Below are positions 30,135 to 34,665 of a stretch of DNA of 34,665 nucleotides, in pieces. The DNA comes from Phoronis australis. Taxonomy: Eukaryota > Phoronida > Phoronidae. Position 1 is the stretch's first letter; each line of letters opens with the position of its first letter. Location: positions 1-34,665 of the forward strand of contig NMRA01000690.1 in the NCBI GenBank assembly GCA_002633005.1, read 5' to 3'. The notes beneath the pieces were generated by a model. The model worked only from the letters and a program-made list of their open reading frames with translations, was not told where the DNA came from and did no database searches. A program made the translations under genes and the position numbers.

Positions 30135-32330
30135 ATTAAGCGTGTCCTTGGTCGGCAATTACCATTTTATGACTTTGGACAAACAAACATTTAACTGTTC
30201 GCTATTCGTTTACCAGTGGCAACTCCGGTCTTGACATAGGTTTATCAACTATTGAATGGAGGTAAAATCGAATCAACCTACAAATACGAAGTGCGTGACA
30301 TTTCACCAGCCTAAAACTTTATGTTGAATTAATGACGGCATGGTAAAATCAAACGTTAAGTGATATCGCGGAAGCACATTTCTAAATTTAGATATGAGAC
30401 ATTATGCACAAAAGCAAGTACGAAATTTGAAATTTACAGTAAAATTGCATAAAAATCAGACTACAACACTGGATATTTTACTACCTCAAGTGTTTTCATG
30501 CAACGGAATGCTAAACAAGCATCACGCATTTGCGCTCATCCGTTATTGCTCTTGATCACCACTTCATCACGCTGTATATTGCGATTTACCACAGATAATT
30601 ATTGCTTATTTCTGTATAATTTCTTAATATGATGGTACAGCAATAGAACTCAAGTTTATTTTAGGAACAACATAAACAGTGGTTTGAACATAGCGCCGAT
30701 ATTAAATAATGGGCGCATGAAAACGGAAGACTGTGATCGGTTTATAGTGTCATCCATCATCATCATCCTGAAATTGGTGTCACTTTCGCTGTAAAAATCT
30801 TTTCGAAACTAGAGCCTTCCTATCTAGCCAGCTAGTTTTATAAAGACTATTTTCAAAATACAGCAAGGTGCCACTGCTTTTTGAGATCAAACAGACCTCG
30901 AAACTTCACACAGCCCAGATAGTTACGCTTGTCACCTCGTCGTAAAGCTTGTATCAACATGAGCTCAAGACCGGCGGGTGTGCATGCAAAATCTAGAAGT
31001 CAATTGGCATTCAAGTTGCCCGTTACGGCCGTTTAAGCGAAAAACATCCGACGTCATCTTCCTGTGTAATTCTCTGCCTTTTTTAACGAAAAAACGTATG
31101 CCGTCGTTTTGAAAAAAGTTCATTCGTGACACGCGCCACTTCCAAAATGTTTTCAACATCTCCCATTAGATGATGACAACATCTCAGCAAAATTTGTTCT
31201 AAAATTCGGTTCACTGATATCAAAATTCCAAAAACATAAAATGAAGTGAAACCTATTCTAATCATTTGTTGTGACGTTTACGCAACCTCTTTGGAGAACG
31301 TTTGATTGAAGAATCTGGGAAAAAGAAACTGGCTAAAAGGTGACGCAATATTTCATTGGGTCGTAAGTCGATGCATAAGATCGCACCATAAGTTTAGCAG
31401 CAGAACAATTGTAAAAAACCATTTTTTGCAACGCTGGTAAATAATTTAGATTACTCTAGGAAGATGTTATTCGGTCAGGTTTTACCCACAATGGCACAAA
31501 TTTGTATATTTAATTTAGTAAACAGCTTCGCACCAAGGCTAGAGCCTTCTGAGCCCTTTGGCGCAAGAACACAATACTTGGTGTTTTGCTTATACTCCAA
31601 GGGGTAAAATTTTGAAAATAATATTTTTGGGGTAACCTGGTACATGTAATCCTAAAAAAGTAATCTGTGTTTTCATGTAGAGCGTAAAAATGATTAAACC
31701 ATTGATTCAAAAAGAACACTCTCGCAAACGAAAACGAAAACGAACACAATTTTCAGCTATATTACACTGGTTAAAAAACAACTTCTATAAGTTTATTGCA
31801 TCGGATTCTAGTGATCACCAAGGCAAGTCAAAACTCTTAAGGGGGCGCAATTTCAAACCTTTGGCATGAATCAGTGATATAAAAATGGAAGTAGACCGAC
31901 TTACATGTAAGTTCATCAGCAATGTAGACACAACAGTTACAGACACTGACTGCGTTTGTTAACGTCTTGTTTCAATGATGAAAATAATTTTTTTTACTAT
32001 GATTGATAACAAGTTTTACTCTGATGAGGTATGATGCAATATGAATGTCTAATATGCAGATCGGCAGTTGCAAAAATATTTACTGGCTTTAATGAATCCG
32101 TTTGTTATGAACCACTGCAAAAGTATGATTACTTATTGTACATTCGAAGCACGTCTCATTAGAATAAAAACATACACATGCTTGATGATCCTGGGAGTAC
32201 CTCTATTACAGGCATGAATGAAGATATATAGTTATTAAGCCGTAGAGGATAATAAAGCTTACATAATATCACACTGAGCCATCTACACCAGGCATATATA
32301 CAAAGGATATGGTATTTCAAAAGAAGCCTC
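30135..32330. other. long AT-rich non-coding stretch
   Basis: ORFs at 30965-31265 and 31510-31749 (all minus) show no domain. Two TACATGTA palindromes (31641-31648, 31902-31909). A short CATCATCATC run lies near 30758. Confidence 0.35.
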
Positions 32331-32373
32331 AACTACTCATTTTTCATAGTCATAACTACTCATTTTTCATAGT
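32331..32373 (+). repeat. perfect 20-bp direct repeat
   Basis: AACTACTCATTTTTCATAGT occurs at 32331-32350 and again at 32354-32373 with a 3-bp spacer, so the unit is 23 bp. This is a recent tandem duplication. Confidence 0.85.
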
Positions 32374-32636
32374 ATTACTAAATCACGAACACCTAGATTT
32401 ATATAAGAAGTTACATAGTACGATGCTACACAACCTGCTCTCCCACATTTATGGGAGGCCTAATTTGAAAATTTAACGACATATCTTTTCTATGCAAGAT
32501 TAAAACCAAGCAAAACATGTAAACTCTCCAGCACTAAAAATAAATATCTCAAAACCAGAAATTTTACTTAAGCAGGAATTAAAACAATCCAATACATTGA
32601 GATTGTTTTCACGCAGAAGGCCACAGAGCAAATAAA

Positions 32637-32788
32637 GACCAAAATTCACCACGTCATGACTGAAAATTTATCACATCAGCACCTATAATTTATCAAGTGA
32701 GGACCAAAAATTCTTCACCTCAGGAGCAAAATAAAATACCACCGAACTGAAAATTTAATAAGTCAGGTTCAAAAACTTACCATGTCAG
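32637..32788 (+). repeat. 22-bp degenerate minisatellite, seven units
   Basis: Units of 21, 22, 22, 22, 23, 20 and 22 bp fit the pattern GACYnAAAATTYAYCACRTCAG, beginning at 32637, 32658, 32680, 32702, 32724, 32747 and 32767. Decaying units may continue to about 32818. The A tract recurs once per unit. Confidence 0.65.
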
Positions 32789-32818
32789 TAACTTTCACGC
32801 CAGAACACCACGTCACCA

Positions 32819-34665
32819 TCCCCAAGCATGGATCTTTCAAAGTGATAACGTCCGTACTACATGTATACACATAAACAAGGGCTATATGTTCAACCTCTCG
32901 CCGACAACAGACCTATTATCTTGGAAATGCGGTTGAATTTCTTTCGTCTAATCCACGTTTTACATTAGATGCCAATGTATAGGTACACAATGGATTGTCA
33001 CCATTGCATAATGTGTGATCACGTAGCCTCCGGGCATAAAAACAACTCTCTCTCCTGGCGTGATAAGTTTTCTGACACAGTGAATCCTGGTTGTCAATTG
33101 TTTTTGAGGATTCTACAGAGATTTCAATTCCTGAATAGAAAATGTGTGTTCTGGATGTTTTCGCTTCAGCTTTCCATTCAGCTAACTAGTGTACAGCATA
33201 GTGTTTTTACTATCCCGTGGCTCAGTGCTCCACTGCAACGAATCACTTCTAGTACAACCTTCCGTAAATGACGTTCTTATTTTGCACATTTCTTCGGAGT
33301 AACAGTTTTCCAAGAGCTATATATTCATTGGACACGAAGACCAGTCTCAGGTAGTCCTTGAGCTCATGCTCTAAATGTTTTGAAAACGCAACTCTTTCTT
33401 TACGCAGATACCGTTTTCTGCCCGTGGACACCGACTCGCTGAATTCATCAACCAAACATTTATTTTTGAAAATGCCCTCACAAGTGTACTTTTTTAAAAC
33501 ACCGTGTTGACCATAGTCGTCAGTGTACAAAAGCGAAATGAACAAATTTGTACACAGTGCTCAAAGCACTTTTAGTGGACATACGGAAACGCCAACATCT
33601 CTGTCTTACAACGCTGCGTGTACTTGGCATTTCATTTCATGCTGGAAACTTTTTAAGACTGAGCACCGTTTCAAAAAATAGTATTTTTTCTTACAGCTGA
33701 GAACAGAAGAATTATTCTGCGATTTTAGGACTGAAATGGAACCAAATCTCGAGTGGTGACGCATTAGAATGTGCAAAACTCGGTGAGGGGGGGTGGCGAT
33801 ATATATACAAGCATGATTTATTTATTCTTTTATTTTTATTTTGTAGTTGCCACTTCTCATTCAGCGTCACTTACTACCTAAGGTGGCCAGATCATACGCT
33901 GTCAATATCACCAGACGCTTTGCTTCTCAAAAGTGCACCTTTGTGTATTTTCTATCATTTTTTGCCATCGCAATCGCTTTACCAAAGTTTCACGCACATA
34001 TGCCGCGTAGTGAATACTTCTTCACCACGTATTTACATCTTCCCGTTCACAATTATTTTATTTTGCATAATTTGTCAATATGATGTTGACAGAAAATATT
34101 TATTTTGGAAGAACGTGAACGACCAACTGATAGGGGACTACGTGTATCCACATGTACATGCAACTGCTAGCCCGGATTTTAACGTCACCGATACATGAAA
34201 ACGGAATGCAGTGGTGACGTCACCGTCTTCGTGGAAATCGTAACCATAATATAATTTCGAAGTTAGAGCCATCGAAGTCCGTGGGTTTAGGGCATACTGG
34301 ACCGTGAATTTCGCGTCTGTTCTGCAAGGGACAATACTATGAAAATGAAATCCCCGGAGTGAGAACTCTTCGCGGTGTAACAACTCACTCACTAATCCAT
34401 CATCACGAGCGCGTGATAGGAGACCGGTGACAAACTTAAAAAACGCAAAAAAGCAGTTTGGCGTTACACAAACAAAATCAATTGCGGGCGAAGACTGCTA
34501 AAAATAGCTGCGTTTACAAAATGACCACAGCGTTGTATTGACCGGGAAGCAACCAATCTAATACATCTTGTTAACATCACGAGTCAAATTAAAGATCAAA
34601 TGTAAAGAAAACTTCCACGATTTTCATCCAAAACTTTTTGCATTGTCCATAATCCAATGTTTACT
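32819..34665. other. non-coding right end of the window
   Basis: ORFs at 32969-33271, 33249-33545 (minus), 33847-34198 and 34138-34392 (minus) are short and unrecognised. It holds one TACATGTA (32858-32865), one CGTAAATGA (33263-33271) and a 12-bp CRE-containing palindrome, GGTGACGTCACC (34213-34224). No exon can be supported. Confidence 0.35.

Noticed and set aside
33249-33545. 98-codon minus-strand ORF rich in charged residues
   Set aside because: No recognisable motif or splice partner; kept only as part of the non-coding stretch.
34213-34224. GGTGACGTCACC palindrome as a promoter element
   Set aside because: No TATA, initiator or exon follows; a lone CRE is expected by chance about once per two windows.

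Overview
The window looks like intergenic and intronic DNA from an animal nuclear genome, most likely a marine invertebrate. The signs are an AT-rich background, GT-AG introns with polypyrimidine tracts, AATAAA signals, tRNA-derived SINE-like sequences, a non-LTR retrotransposon remnant, many small inverted-repeat elements and long stretches without coding potential. No bacterial gene arrangement is present. The decayed genes resemble families I know from hemichordates, echinoderms, molluscs and cnidarians. An ambulacrarian or other marine deuterostome is a guess from word usage (TACATGTA, TAGGCCTA), not a demonstrated placement.

Only one gene appears intact: a small two-exon gene on the + strand (core promoter 24393-24435, coding exons 24469-24652 and 25951-25973, poly(A) signal 26040). 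It encodes a 68-residue secretory precursor with a signal peptide, a Lys-Arg-Arg processing site and an acidic Gly-Asp repeat. I do not recognise its family. Its intron holds a TATG microsatellite and a broken LINE 3' end. About 4.5 kb upstream lies a second promoter-like cluster (ETS, E2F, TATA, initiator, then a GTAAGT donor; 19848-19959). It could belong to the same gene as a distal promoter, or to an unseen transcript.

Layout. 1-3.8 kb: a minus-strand pseudogene (441-894), a near-perfect palindromic MITE (2016-2191), a tRNA-like SINE and a dispersed CGTAAATGA word. 5.7-8.5 kb: iterated GTTACATTTTA hairpins, then a decayed multi-exon gene with a CCAAT box and a CXC-like cysteine-rich end. 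11.2-12.2 kb: a GC-richer block with three diverged ACAATGGCCG repeats. 12.6-23 kb: two inverted copies of one ~1.53-kb DNA transposon (12631-14167 and 20952-22938), each with a degenerate THAP-like exon at one end and a second ORF at the other, both pointing inward. The right copy carries two nested hAT-like MITEs, and a third lies at 18612-18911. 24.3-26.1 kb: the secreted-peptide gene. 26.8-33 kb: a foldback-like inverted repeat built of ~22-bp units, two more 22-bp-periodic arrays, two CTCF-like sites, a GGTCG-rich inverted repeat, and otherwise plain AT-rich DNA.

The genes do not form a pathway. The region is best read as a transposon graveyard around one small secreted-peptide gene. All identities were judged by eye.
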